Shown here: positions 42,908 through 53,274 of the stretch, piece by piece
Layout: each line of letters starts with the position of its first letter
Numbering within the stretch: position 1 is the stretch's first letter
Origin: Phymatolithon calcareum
Lineage: Eukaryota; Rhodophyta; Florideophyceae; Hapalidiales
DNA: 64,000 nucleotides
NCBI GenBank assembly: GCA_977006965.1
Contig: OZ345358.1
Span: forward strand, 124,001-188,000
Direction: 5' to 3'
The notes under the pieces: generated by a model
What the model was told of the DNA's origin: nothing
Databases searched by the model: none
What the model saw: the letters and a program-made list of their open reading frames with translations, nothing else
Position numbers and translations under genes: made by a program

Positions 42908-43185
42908 TTTAGACGCCCACAAGCCCTGCAAAAGAACTGAGGGGAGACAGTCCTTAATCACAACACATGCTTCTAAAAAGCCCGATGCCTCTCCCTCTCA
43001 ATGAGAGGCTGGAAGGGCTGGCTTTTATAGCCTTTTACAATACCCTAAATCTATCAATTACCTTATCCACGCAATCCAGTCTTTTTCCCAGATTGCGAAA
43101 GTAAATGCCCCGTAATTATGGGTTACCTCTTAAGTGTCGTTCTGCTCCTTGCTTGGCGAACGCTTGGTATCGTCCTATATCTACA
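42908..43185 (-). repeat. Gypsy 5' LTR
   Basis: This 278-bp LTR is almost identical to 32074-32351. AGTT follows at 43186-43189. No standard TGG primer-binding site is obvious directly inside it (the element strand continues GAAATTTCTTCGGTTG), so the priming mechanism is unclear. Confidence 0.85.
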
Positions 43186-43189
43186 AGTT

Positions 43190-43430
43190 CAATCTTGAGT
43201 TTCTCTATAGCAGACACGCAGAAAAGCTTTGCTTTATGGGAGAGAAAGCCATTAGTAAACTCCTCCTCTTGCATTATACCATGTGACTCTGGGGTGCGCA
43301 TTTTCCACCCATGCGATGAGTCAACTTCTCGAGTCACTCCAGAACGTCCTCCTCTCTCACGAGTTGTGCGTGGTCTTCCTCACGATCCCCTTCCACGAAC
43401 TCTCCCTCCACGCTGAAACCTATCAGCCAT
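43190..43430 (-). pseudogene. 5' part of ORF split by the gypsy element, RGG-rich
   Basis: From ATG at 43430 the minus strand encodes an Arg/Gly-rich start (RFQRGGRVRGRGS), one in-frame TGA (43382-43380) and then about 60 sensible residues (EVDSSHGWKMRTPESHG, AKLFCVSAIEKLKIE) up to the AGTT target site. It would continue at 32073-31902 once the retrotransposon is removed. Function unknown. It may be the gene of the TIR-bordered element that surrounds it. Confidence 0.4.
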
Positions 43431-43821
43431 GGAGATGTTCCTGCCTTCGCCAGAACAAACGGGGCTGATCGCGCGGAGTGCAGACAAAAGCTCGGGATTT
43501 CTTAGTACTTAATTTATTGCTTTTCAATTGTATTGTACTGCTCTGCACGAAGCATCAATCATGCATGGTTGTCATTAAGCTCACCATTGCTCTCTTGCGT
43601 GGGAGCTTCTAGAACTTAAGCAAATACACTCTGCATAGCTACGACAGCACCACATAATCACTCGAAATCTTCGAAATGCCATTACATCACTCTTTGACTT
43701 GTTTCTTTTTCATTGTGTGCTTCGGTACTGGTCCTACATGAAGTCAGGCCTCACGTTTGCACTTCGTATAACAAGCAATGATCGCAAGCTCAAGGATTGT
43801 CGATGTCCCAGCAACTAGTTG
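43431..43821. other. No supported gene
   Basis: Non-coding sequence between the split ORF and the right terminal repeat. Nothing recognised. Confidence 0.35.
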
Positions 43822-43930
43822 TAAATGACCACTTAGTGGTCATTTGAGTTACGTGCCCTTATCATAAATTCGCCCCCCAAAGTCCCAAAATGACCACTGC
43901 AGTGGTCATTTGGCATAGTAGGGATATATC
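43822..43930 (-). repeat. Right terminal repeat with two palindromes
   Basis: It contains AAATGACCACT-TAGTGGTCATTT at 43823-43845 and AAAATGACCACTGC-AGTGGTCATTT at 43887-43911, followed by GGCATAGTAGGGATAT, the inverted counterpart of 31640-31690. The CCCTTAT-CATAAATTCG words between the palindromes echo the left end. Confidence 0.55.
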
Positions 43931-45684
43931 CAGGTAATTATGAATATTAATTGTTGAAGCACTCTACCCGATATTCTTTCATTTCTCTGCGCTCACTAGA
44001 GGCTATACATTAAAATGCACATTGATATCTGGCTTGTAAATCTCGTTGATGCTCATCAGTCGCCTCAATAATCAGTTGAATGTCGATGGGACTCCTCCGC
44101 AGAAATAACTTTACAAAGCCGTGGTGTAGATCAAAGCCAAATTGACCTGAAACAGATGAAGAGCGCCTCCCTGCTGCAGGGTAGGATTGAGCATCGACAT
44201 GCTCGATATTTTTGCCAGTTCCTGATTATTGATTGGATGTATATTTCTCGAAAACCACATCTAATTGGATATCCTTTTTTCGACGTAGATACTATCCCAA
44301 CCAATAAATTTCGTGTCCTTAGAGATATACATCCAATGAACAGCTATATTGTGGGCGGAAATATAAGAAATGCTGATTTTTTATTAAAAAGCTACCATCG
44401 CGTATGCAGATCCTTGGGGATAAGAGGGCATACGTTGATTTGCAAGTAGCGTGTGTGGCGGGACATGCTAGGATACAAAACCTCACACGGGGAGCACAGC
44501 TGTCGAGGAATCGACCGTTTTTCCGCGTCCTTTCTCTGCTGCCACATCCCACTCGCACACCGCACTTTTCTCAAATTCCGTCAGCTCAACTCTAAGGCCG
44601 CTCCGCGCACCACGCATATACCGAATATTCCACCTTATTCGCGAGTGAACTGCGCTAATCAGTTACTAATCATTTAGGCACTACAAACACATACTTTCAG
44701 GGCTCCCAGCCGCCGCAAGGCGACCATGGCCACCATCAACTTCCTCGAAGCACACCACACATTATATCTTAAAATAAATCTCACTGCCTGCCCCGTCATG
44801 AGATGCCCAGCTGCCGTCCCGTTCAGCACTTTCCCCACGCGCATATCCATGAAACTGCTTCCTAGCGTGCGCCCATAATTTCTGAACCGCAGGCCCAAAC
44901 GTCGTTGTTGTGTCACTCTTCCCATCGCGTGACATTTGCAGTATCGTTGGTATCTAGCAACCCAATAGCGTCCTTTTGCCCATTGGACGTTAAGTGCCGC
45001 CTATCGGGCCCAAAATATACTCATTTCTGATCATCGTCTGTGAGACGCGCTTGCGTTGCCGTCGCCTCCGTGTAAGCGAGGCCTGAGCACTGTACAGTGA
45101 CACCGGCGCACGCGGACGCCACCAGCCCCCCTCGCTAGACATTTTTGTCTTGATCTCATGCACCTCGTGTCACAGCATTAAATCATCTCTTTCTCCGACC
45201 TCATGTGTATTTCACATTCGCCAGGTATTGTCGAGGGACACGGATAGTACCTGCTGTCGAACTTGGGGCGTCGATACAGTCAGAGCAGCATTGCTGTCGG
45301 GGCCTATCTTCAAGCTACCTACAGGTCGTCCTGTCGCACAGTTACACCTGAGAAAAGTTCATCCCCTGCGGTTGACTATATACTCTCGGTGTTATTGAAA
45401 AATGCCGCAACTGTAACAAAGTTTGAATCTGAGCGATGAATGCCTCTCCGATAAAATTTTTGGGAGCTGCTCAATCATGATACGCTGACGCTGCTGATGC
45501 CGGATACTCCGGTGGCAGCGAAGAGATCCCTTCGAGATTTGCTGTTCTGTATATAATTGTTTGCTTCAGATAAACTTCGAGAGTGGCAGGGGCATTAAGG
45601 CTGAGCACGGTGTCAGCAGTATCTAATTGCAAAAATATTAGAGAAAAAAGTGCAATTCGCAAGCCTGATTGCGTCTCCAATGCC
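43931..45684. other. Gene-poor stretch
   Basis: ORFs of 60-97 codons on both strands, including 44156-44449 (plus) and 44674-44925 (minus, 83 codons, basic, with a hydrophobic C-terminal half), show no recognised domain. The minus one is the more protein-like but is not convincing. Confidence 0.3.
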
Positions 45685-45802
45685 CCAGAAAACCTGCATT
45701 GCAATCCTCCACGAAAGAGCAATCATTATTGAAATCCTACATGATAGAGCAATCGTTATTGCAATCCTAGAATATTAAGCAATCCTGATTGCGATCCTTA
45801 TC
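45685..45802 (+). repeat. Degenerate ~31-bp tandem repeat
   Basis: AGCAATC, then TATTG and AATCCTA words recur three to four times (near 45690, 45718, 45749 and 45778), with variation. Confidence 0.6.
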
Positions 45803-45944
45803 CTTGATAGCGCCTATCTGCTGCGGCTTGGTTATTCCCGAGATTGCTTCCCGAGATTGCTTTGGAATTATGATTATCTACACTATTCACCTTCTGATTG
45901 GATGAAACACTTAAACAATGCAATCCACGCGGGGACCGATAGTG

Positions 45945-47560
45945 TTCTCACGAATGGGATTGAGCATCAAGTCAATATTCCAAGTTGATACCACTTTTGA
46001 TATTACTTCGAAAAGCCCGATATATTATAATATCAAGTGTTATAGAATATTAGAGAAAAACGAAAACATATTGATATTGAAGATTTCGCTGATATATCAA
46101 CTGAACATCAACTATTTTTGGGCTACGACAACAAGTTCAACCATAGCTGCTGACGCACTTTTGTATGATAGTTCTTGCTTACAATAACGTCCTCTGCACT
46201 GGAGTATTCGGGGCATTATTGAAAATCTTGATATTCTGTCATATCGCGAAAAAGAGGTTGATCAGCAGATATTCATTAATATCGACAATATCGATGCTGA
46301 TTCCTACTCCCTAAGCTTCACAGTGGAATGAAGAAACCGGTGGACAACGGGTAGAGCTCCACTCGCGGGTGACGTACTTGTTGACTCTAAGCTTTTTCCT
46401 CTAAGGATTTTAGCACACAGCGCCACAGTTTAGACACAGGGAGAAAAGATTATCGAGCTACAAGACGGTAGCAGTTGAAACTTATCTTTTTCCAGTCTGG
46501 AGAGTGATACAAAAAGCGTAGATTAAATCGAAATCGCAAATGAACTCGGACGCTGAGCTCCATGAACCCTTCATGGTGAGTACTGTCTTGCAATTCGGGC
46601 TCAATGTGATAGAAGGCACTATGCAAGATATTTGTATTTGGAGAGCACGTTATCCTTGTCGAAGATGAACTGGAGAATTCGCCGTAGCCTTTCGAGAGGC
46701 TGCCCTGTCGCGGTGGCCCACACGAGCCTGTTCATCTCTTTAGAGCCTGAAAGTATGCTCTCACCGTCATCCAAAAACGCCATATATCTCACTTCCTTGA
46801 CGTAAACGACGATTGGATATCCAAGATTGCTTAGAGTCGACATATTCCATAGTCGAAGCGTGTCATTCTCAGCTGTCGATACTGCCCCTACTCTTTCTGA
46901 GCTAAGTGCCACTGCCTGCACACTACCGGTGGGCCCTTGCAGCGGTTCGCTCAATTCATGACCATTTTCCGCGTCCCAGAACGCAAAGTACTCTCCCTTG
47001 ATCAGGTCAACCCACTATGTCCATATGGGCCCCACGTAATCGAGTTTATAGTGCCGCAACTGTCGTCACGATGACCTGTATCAAACGCGCCGTTCTGAAC
47101 TTGGCACACACCCGAATACGGACATCTGTATTTTGGAATTACGAATTATAGCAAACGGGCAAACTCTGGAATACTTGTACTGCTTCGAAACGGTCTTCAC
47201 ACACAAGTAGGAATATGCATCGATATTTTCAATATCAACAAATATCTGATTATGAACGTGATTTTTTGCGGTATGACAAAATATCAAGATATCTAATCGG
47301 ATATCAACTACTTGATAATATGTCATACTGCAGAGGCAGTTTAATAATGGCACGTGTCCCCAACCTACACTAGCTAAATCGTTGAGTTTCAGAAGGGTTT
47401 TCTGTCATCTCACTGGTTGCTGCATGACAAGTCAAATATTTCTTTGTCAGCAGAAGGATTTCAGTATTTGATATTATATCAAGGCTTTAGGTATATTATC
47501 GAAAGTGGTATCAAGGTTTAGAATTTGCCTGATGCTCATTCCTACACACAGGGGAGAATT
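45945..47560. repeat. AT-rich long inverted repeat around a WD40 fragment
   Basis: Segments at 45945-46045 and 46205-46310 match, inverted, 47465-47560 and 47205-47300. Shared words include TTGATACCACTTT, CTTGATATT and AATATCGATGC. The parts between matching blocks are diverged. The arms bracket about 0.9 kb. It may be a foldback or MITE-like element, or an old inverted duplication. I found no target duplication. Confidence 0.5.
46619..47014 (-). pseudogene. WD40-repeat fragment
   Basis: The minus frame is open from 47014, after a TAG, to 46619. It shows consecutive blades: a partial one ending YFAFWDAENGHEL, one with SVQAVALSSERVGAVST and DTLRLWNMSTL, and one with VRYMAFLDDGESILSGS and RLVWATATG. 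A complete propeller needs about seven blades, so this is a fragment. The W-D dipeptides are partly replaced. WD40 proteins act as interaction platforms, and the partner here is unknown. It lies inside an inverted repeat that may have captured it. Confidence 0.6.
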
Positions 47561-49101
47561 GCGATCATCCAGTCGAAAGTCAAAAAATGCGATCGACAGA
47601 CCACAAACGATCGACAGACCACAAACTCGCTTCTACATAAAGAGCAATGCTGGTGACACCTTCGGGACAGATGCTTAATCAAAACGATTATGATCCGCTT
47701 CAGGTCCACCTATACAACTGTATTAGCCAGCGAGAAAACGTTTTTCTTGTTCTCAGATAGTAGTTCCATGCAAATTTGAAGACAGGAGCGGAAGAATCTC
47801 AATTTCATTTGACGATACTGCGGTCGAATCCAGTCACGAGGCGTAATCTTTTCGACGGGAAGAAAGCTATCGGCTATCAGCCCGGGACCGGGGACTCGAA
47901 GAAGAAGAGCATGAGCTTGTTCTGTTAGGTACTCAATGTCCTGGGCTACGTAAACCCAGAAGAAAGGGCAGACCATGTAGCTTGGGCCATATTTTAAGCA
48001 CGGAGGCTCACCAAGCGTCTGCGACTCCCACACTCGTTACGACGCTTGTGTCGGCATCCAGAGCCTTTTTGGGGACAGAGAGTTTCGCCAGATGCTCATT
48101 TGGATACCAGAAATATCGCTCTCAGTCAGCTACTTTTGACAGGCGATAAGGTACAGACAGCGCGTGCAGCTGCGCCAACTGTGAGATGTACCCCAACCCA
48201 CATGCGCAAAATGTCATCGACAGCGGTGTGACATTCGGGCGCAGCATTTGCAAACACAGTACGCGAAACGTCGGTGTGGTTGACCAAGATGGGGCGCGAT
48301 TCAATGTCAACCTGGTTGCAGGTTTTAAACCAACAAAGAAACTGGCCTCGTCGGCAATTAGCTGGCTACCCATAGGGATGACTAATCCACTGCTTTCCTA
48401 ACACTTGAGAAAGCGCTTCAGTTTTGCTAAAAAACCATTGGGCAATGTGATCTATCACGCAGATCATCCGCGACAAAGAGCACAACGCGACCGTCGAGCC
48501 AGGAAGCACCAATGTCAATCGCCATCACGAGGTCGCCAGCGGCAGAAATCTTCTGAGCCTGCTGTTCGGCGCCGCTACCGTACACCAGGTTTGAAAGCTG
48601 CTCAATCAGCTTTTCGGCGTTAACGCCTTGGCGATAGAGAGAAGGTAGACTCCGTCTAGAACCCATTGTGATTATCGCGATCGAAGGTCAATGAACATAG
48701 CATTGTCGCCATTTCGACTTCGCTCATGTCTGATTTTCTGCAAACAGAGATTACACGGCGGCAGTATTTTTTGTCTTTTAAACAATTTACTGCTTCAGAT
48801 GTGGTTACTTTGTGGTAGGGAAGTTAAAGAATAGCACGGTGTCCGGAACTATGGCAGACATAGGCAGGAAAGTCGGCAAAAGTTTTTCTTCTTGTTGTGC
48901 GAGGAGCAGTTCTGTTCGGCTAGCTGCGAAAATCATCTTACCGCCTCGCCAGGAAGAAGATGCGCTCTGAAAGACTGTCCACGCTTGGAAAACAGTACGA
49001 AGTGCGGATAATTACGCCTGAAGCAGGACCAACTGGTGAGTTTGGGTAGTAACAGAGCGTGGCTTTCTCTTCAGCCCTGATCTTGGAGTCTTCGTCCTAT
49101 C
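47561..49101. other. Weak ORFs, no confident gene
   Basis: Minus-strand ORFs at 47710-48033 (107 codons) and 48427-48666 (79 codons) read reasonably as protein. The latter includes GDLVMAIDIGASWLDG, faintly like the phosphate-1 loop of Hsp70/actin-type ATPases, but it is too short to call. Between them, both strands conflict. Confidence 0.3.
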
Positions 49102-49467
49102 TTGTGCCGGAAGCGATGTGACTTCAACGAATTTCCCCAAATTTCTTTGACGACTGTTAAAATGGAAATGGAACATTATCGAAACGTCTTGAGATGTTGC
49201 GATTCGTGGCTACCGATGCTACACTATAGCCGAGCCCATAGACAGGCATCCATTGGCGTCGATTATCTTTCACTTCAGATCTACTGCGGTATCAAACTAA
49301 CCAGGTCAAGTCAACTACAGCAACGTCATCCTATTTTCTCAGATATTGAAGATGAGTACTATAAATATTGCTTTGGCGACGCCAACTCAGAAATCAAGAC
49401 CGTTTGGGACTTAAGTCAACGGAGAGCATTTGCGGAGAGGGTGATGCGATTACCTCTAGACCCATGA
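49102..49467 (+). CDS. Hypothetical protein, 121 codons
   Basis: The frame encodes a soluble mixed-charge protein with an aromatic/acidic segment (FSDIEDEYYKYCFGD near residue 80). No family is recognised and no neighbouring exon is evident. It could be a real small gene or an exon. Confidence 0.3.
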   Translation: MCRKRCDFNEFPQISLTTVKMEMEHYRNVLRCCDSWLPMLHYSRAHRQASIGVDYLSLQIYCGIKLTRSSQLQQRHPIFSDIEDEYYKYCFGDANSEIKTVWDLSQRRAFAERVMRLPLDP

Positions 49468-49880
49468 ATAGGTGTCATATACAGAGTTTGCACATAAATA
49501 TGAAGGTCAGTTTTGTGCAAAGTCTAGGTTAAGCATCAAAACTGCTAACTCAGGAGGCAATAGTGAAGCACCCTTTGAGATCGGAAATTGACGTTCGCGC
49601 CAGCTGTAAATTTTTTATCAGAAAAACCTGAAAAAGCAACCTAATTTGGTGCATGGTCACATGCTTTGGTAAGGTTATCCGCAGAACAGAAACTGGCACA
49701 ACCCTTGCCATGATGCCAAATAAACTTCACTCACATTTATCATATCAGCTCTGAATATAATGAAGGATGCATCATAGCTCTGTCGTTGATTTCGCTCGCG
49801 GAGTTCTGGCCTGGTGTAAGGCTACAGCTAACCTGAGTTACAAGTATTTGAATATATGATCGAAGCTACAACGTAGCTGC

Positions 49881-49950
49881 TGAAACGCATCTCCCTTGCA
49901 GTCTCATGAGTGTTACTGAGGGCGTTTAATAAATTCCAAATTCAAAAAAA
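49881..49950 (+). repeat. A-tailed short retroposon-like repeat, copy 3
   Basis: TGAAACGCATCTCCC, then GTCTCATGAGTGTTAC, GAGGGCGTTTAATAAATTCC and an A run. It belongs to the 15157-15229 family and ends directly against a piggyBac-like end. Confidence 0.65.
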
Positions 49951-50010
49951 TAGCTCTGTCGTCCTTCACATCCATTTAAGGACAGATTTGTCCGGGTTCG
50001 GTGATTTTTA
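49951..50010 (+). mobile_element. Relic of a piggyBac-like terminus
   Basis: GTCCTTCACATCCATTT, then the palindromic GGACAGATTTGTCC, match the right-end type of the elements at 724-2150. The TTAACCC tip is eroded to TAGCTCT. No partner end is visible. Confidence 0.45.
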
Positions 50011-51299
50011 TTATAAAGATGCTGTTGAGGGCCAGAGCCAGAAGCGCTTTTTTATGATTTCGCATATCCAGCTGAGCACGTACCCTTACACGGCAGCAAC
50101 AGTTGGCGAACATACACTCGTGTTCACATCATGTGATGGTATACTGAATGCAGCTATGAGCTCCCTGAATCCGAGCCAAGCATGCTTGCTGAGCACAGGC
50201 CAAAGGAACACCATATGATGTACGCGGCACTTACTGTGATCATCAGCCACTTAGCGCAAACCTAGCAAAGAATTTCTTGGGCATAAATACAAGCAATATA
50301 TGACCCAAGACGAAGAGGGCCTCCTGAACGTCCCAGTTCACGACAATCTAGCATTTGCAACACTCGTCGCATTCCACATGACAATTAATAAAGCGTTAGA
50401 GTTTGAACTTAGGGGTAAGCATCATAATATACTGCAGTGCAATCAGAAGCATCTGTTACGATTACTTTGCAGGTCAACAGTTTGAAGCAACAGCTCTTGT
50501 ACAACATCCAGTGCCATATGCGGGACCCAGCGTATTCGCTATGCGTAGCACTTCTCGCATAAGACGGGGCTTACATCAGTAGCAAATGGCACTGCATTGT
50601 ACAGACTCAAGCCACGGCCGGATTGACCAGCAGAACTGGAAATGGCTGAAAGATGGGACGATGTGCCAGCTGGACGCTCGCTAGGCACGATAAAAGGACT
50701 CATACAAAATTAAGGAGCGCAATCGTTTTGTGCAGTCTTTCTGTAGCTGTCGAGAAGGTGGTATTTTAATGCATACTCTCAATAGATGGCAGTGCGGGCC
50801 TACAGACCCTTTTCAAGTTTGAGATTAGGTATGGGTTCATAAGTAGACTCAGCTTCATTTTCTCATCGGCTTGCTAGCAGCTGGTGCATTACGGACAAGG
50901 CGCCTCAGGAACTATTCTATCCAGAAACTCTTAGCCCAGCGCAAGACTGATTGTATCTCACTGCGACCACCTTCGAATTACAGTGCACTAAATGTAACCT
51001 GCCGGAATCCCTTTCGTTCGTTTATTTGTGGTTTTGCGGCAACGCGGTGATTCCATTTTTAGTTTCCAGTCGACGTCCGCAGTATCAAGTTCTTTGTGTG
51101 GGTTCTTACTGTACCATAGAATGTGTTCGTAGAGTTTGACAATTCCGTTATTTGGCTTATGAACTTTCTGTAATGAATTGAGCAAAACTATTGAACTCGC
51201 CATCAAGTCGACTGCATGAAGCTTTCGCCATGGCGAGGGACTTTCAAGCGGTTGACGCACGTTCTCGCAGTCGAGTTCTTTGGTGAAATCAAAGAGGAT
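50011..51299. other. No supported gene
   Basis: ORFs of about 60-106 codons (for example 50988-51308 minus) lack recognisable domains. Confidence 0.3.
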
Positions 51300-51686
51300 T
51301 GTAATCACTGGGAGTGAAAAGATAAGGGTTGGGGTTTATCAACGAGAAGAAGAAGAAAGTCCCGTCGATGACCATGGCATCTTTCAAGGTGTCAATCGAC
51401 AGGAGCCTTCTCGAGTCCATGTTCTTCCTAGGGGAGTTCAATGACATATCAAGAGCTAAAACAGCTGGAGCTCTGACATCGAACGATATTCAAAAATTTA
51501 TTGAAGGTTTGGTGCAGGAGAATGAAGACGAACAGGTACACCCGGAAATCATCGAGAAGGTTCTAAACAGTCTTCGAATGCCAATGCACGTCGAACAAGC
51601 GGAGGCAAGGATTCTGAAGTTTACTTCCTAAGCGACTGCGATTGTTGCAAGGAAGATGAAAATCAAGGCGGGCAACCAAAGCCCGG
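51300..51686 (+). mobile_element. Gag fragment of gypsy-type element, plus orientation
   Basis: GTAATCACTGGGAGTGAAAAG at its left edge resembles the LTR start at 51834. The ORF at 51329-51631 matches gag of the neighbouring non-autonomous element and of the 32-43 kb gypsy (SIDRSLLESMFFLGEF, EKVLNSLRMPM, RILKFTS). The sequence after the stop, to about 51686, also matches the other element inverted. It is a truncated copy of the same family. Confidence 0.65.
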
Positions 51687-51833
51687 ACGTCGACATAACA
51701 ATGCTTGCGTGCAGCTCTGTAACGTGCAGCAGGAATCCAATCCTCACTTTGGTCGTCGTCAGAGGACTGATGAACTGCCGTGGACGACCCCAACCCAACT
51801 CCTGGCGGTAGTTTTTCTCTCTGTCATGCATAC

Positions 51834-52023
51834 TGTAATCACTGGGAGTGATAAGATAAAGAATGAGTTTATCTTGAAAAGGGGTGATCTCTCTCCGATG
51901 AGAAGATGAGATGCCCAGTCTAAGGTGCGATCAGGATCGCCGCTTCAAATGGGCAGGGGCGTTATGATATCGCAGAGAGTGTAAGTGTCGCTAATTACAC
52001 TCGTGCAGCATTGCGTGTCTACA
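51834..52023 (-). repeat. LTR of non-autonomous element, left
   Basis: This 190-bp LTR ends TCTACA, followed by GTGCCCCAT, the same junction words as at the inner edge of the gypsy 3' LTR at 32351. That suggests a shared polypurine-tract region. Confidence 0.85.
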
Positions 52024-52080
52024 GTGCCCCATACACTCGAAGAGTGTATTAATCATTGATTCGCAATGTTTGCTTGGCCT

Positions 52081-52336
52081 TCTTCGCCAGCTTTTACTGA
52101 CCTTGATTTGGACCCCGTCCTTTTTCGCCGCTTTTTCCGGCCTTGGTTTGGACCCCGTCCTTCTTCGCCGCTTTTTCCGACCTTGAGTTGGACCCCGTCC
52201 TTCTTCGCCGCTTTTACCGACCTTGATTTGGACCCCGTCCTTCTTCGCCGCTTTTACCGACCTTGATTTGGACCCCGTCCTTCTTCGCCGCTTTTACGGA
52301 CCTTGAGTTGGACCCCGTCCTTCTTCGTCGCTTTTG
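52081..52336. repeat. 40-bp tandem repeat, six units
   Basis: CCTTGATTTGGACCCCGTCC and its variants start at 52101, 52141, 52181, 52221, 52261 and 52301. The period of 40 bp is not a multiple of three, so it is unlikely to be a selected protein repeat. It lies inside the non-autonomous LTR element. Confidence 0.85.
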
Positions 52337-52340
52337 TCCC

Positions 52341-52700
52341 GCGAACATCATTTGTGTTGCTTGCCACACAAATCTACGCTGACCTTCTCCTCCTTATTGC
52401 CGGAGATATAGATAGGTCCCGTCTCTGAATTGGTTGCTCCTTCCAATCCATATTTGCGTTCCTTCTGGAACGTTTTTCTTTCAATTCGGGCTCCGGTTGC
52501 CTGCCTTGAATTTTTTTGTTCCGCGAATATCATTTGTGTTAATAGCCACACAAATCTACGCTGACCTTCTCCTCCTTATTGCCGGAGATATAGATAGGTC
52601 CCTTGTCTGAATTGGTTGCCTCTGCCAATCCATATTTGCGTTCCTTCTGGAACGTCTTTGTTTCAATTCGGGCTCCGGTTGCCGTCCTTGATTTTTTTCG
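52341..52700. repeat. 182-bp direct duplication
   Basis: GCGAACATCATTTGTGTT at 52341 and GCGAATATCATTTGTGTT at 52523 begin two copies that share the CACACAAATCTACGCTGACC and GCCGGAGATATAGATAGG blocks. It lies inside the non-autonomous LTR element. Confidence 0.8.
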
Positions 52701-52716
52701 CAACAATCGAAGTCGC

Positions 52717-53028
52717 TTAGGAAGTAAACTCCAGAATCCTTGCCGCCGCATGTTCGGTGCGCATTGGCATTCGAAGACTGTGTAGAGCCTTCTCTCTTGT
52801 CGATGACTCTGTGTAAGATACCGCCGTCATCGCCGGGGCTTCCTTCTTCTTCTCGTTGACCTCATCATCGTACCGTTTCCTCGCCTTCAAAAACCTTGTC
52901 ACAACTCTTGGGTCGAGACTTCGTAAAATCGGGTGGCTCACGGGTTGGAATAGCGCGGCGGTTGGTTGCCGATCGGAAGGTTGCGCCGACGAAATACTTC
53001 CGCTTCCCATGGTTCGATGGTCATCCAT
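52717..53028 (-). CDS. Shortened gag-like ORF of non-autonomous element
   Basis: The 103-codon frame begins with MDDHRTMGSG and contains PVSHPILRSLDP and KARKRYDDEVNEKKKEAP, matching the gag start of the 38-43 kb gypsy. It then jumps to EKALHSLRMPM, missing the segment present in the fragment at 51329-51631. The internal deletion leaves an N- and C-terminal gag fusion. It could still be packaged in trans by the related gypsy, which is an inference. Confidence 0.65.
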   Translation of the reverse strand: MDDHRTMGSGSISSAQPSDRQPTAALFQPVSHPILRSLDPRVVTRFLKARKRYDDEVNEKKKEAPAMTAVSYTESSTREKALHSLRMPMRTEHAAARILEFTS

Positions 53029-53084
53029 TTCTTGAACAATCTTCGTCTTAACACTCTAACATTCTCCTGCAGGAAAGAAATTTC

Positions 53085-53274
53085 TGTAATCACTGGGAGT
53101 GATAAGATAAAGAATGAGTTTATCTTGAAAAGGGGTGATCTCTCTCCGATGAGAAGATGAGATGCCCAGTCTAAGGTGCGATCTGGATCGCCGCTTCAAA
53201 TGGGCAGGGGCGTTATGATATCGCAGAGAGTGTAAGTGTCGCTAATTACACTCGTGCAGCATTGCGTGTCTACA
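53085..53274 (-). repeat. LTR of non-autonomous element, right
   Basis: This 190-bp LTR matches 51834-52023 with one visible difference. ATAC follows at 53275-53278. Confidence 0.85.

Larger units (their letters stand above)
32074..43185 (-). mobile_element. Chromodomain Ty3/gypsy retrotransposon, interrupted by copia
   Basis: Two 278-bp LTRs (32074-32351 and 42908-43185) that differ at one base I could see (C/T near 43176), with the 4-bp target duplication AGTT (32070-32073 and 43186-43189), bound the element. It reads leftward: 5' LTR on the right, gag-pol from 42836, chromodomain C terminus ending at 32382, then the 3' LTR. A copia element is inserted at 32838-38664. With it and one AAATC copy removed, the gag-pol frame runs continuously. 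Near-identical LTRs point to recent insertion. Confidence 0.9.
51834..53274 (-). mobile_element. Non-autonomous LTR element (gypsy-derived), 1.44 kb
   Basis: Two 190-bp LTRs (51834-52023 and 53085-53274) start TGTAATCACTGG and end TGTCTACA on the plus strand and differ at one visible base (near 51944/53195). The 4-bp target duplication ATAC flanks both ends (51830-51833 and 53275-53278). The paralogous locus at 58593-58605 shows the empty site. The interior encodes only a shortened gag and tandem repeats, with no protease, RT or integrase. The 4-bp duplication and gag similarity link it to the chromodomain gypsy family. Confidence 0.9.
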
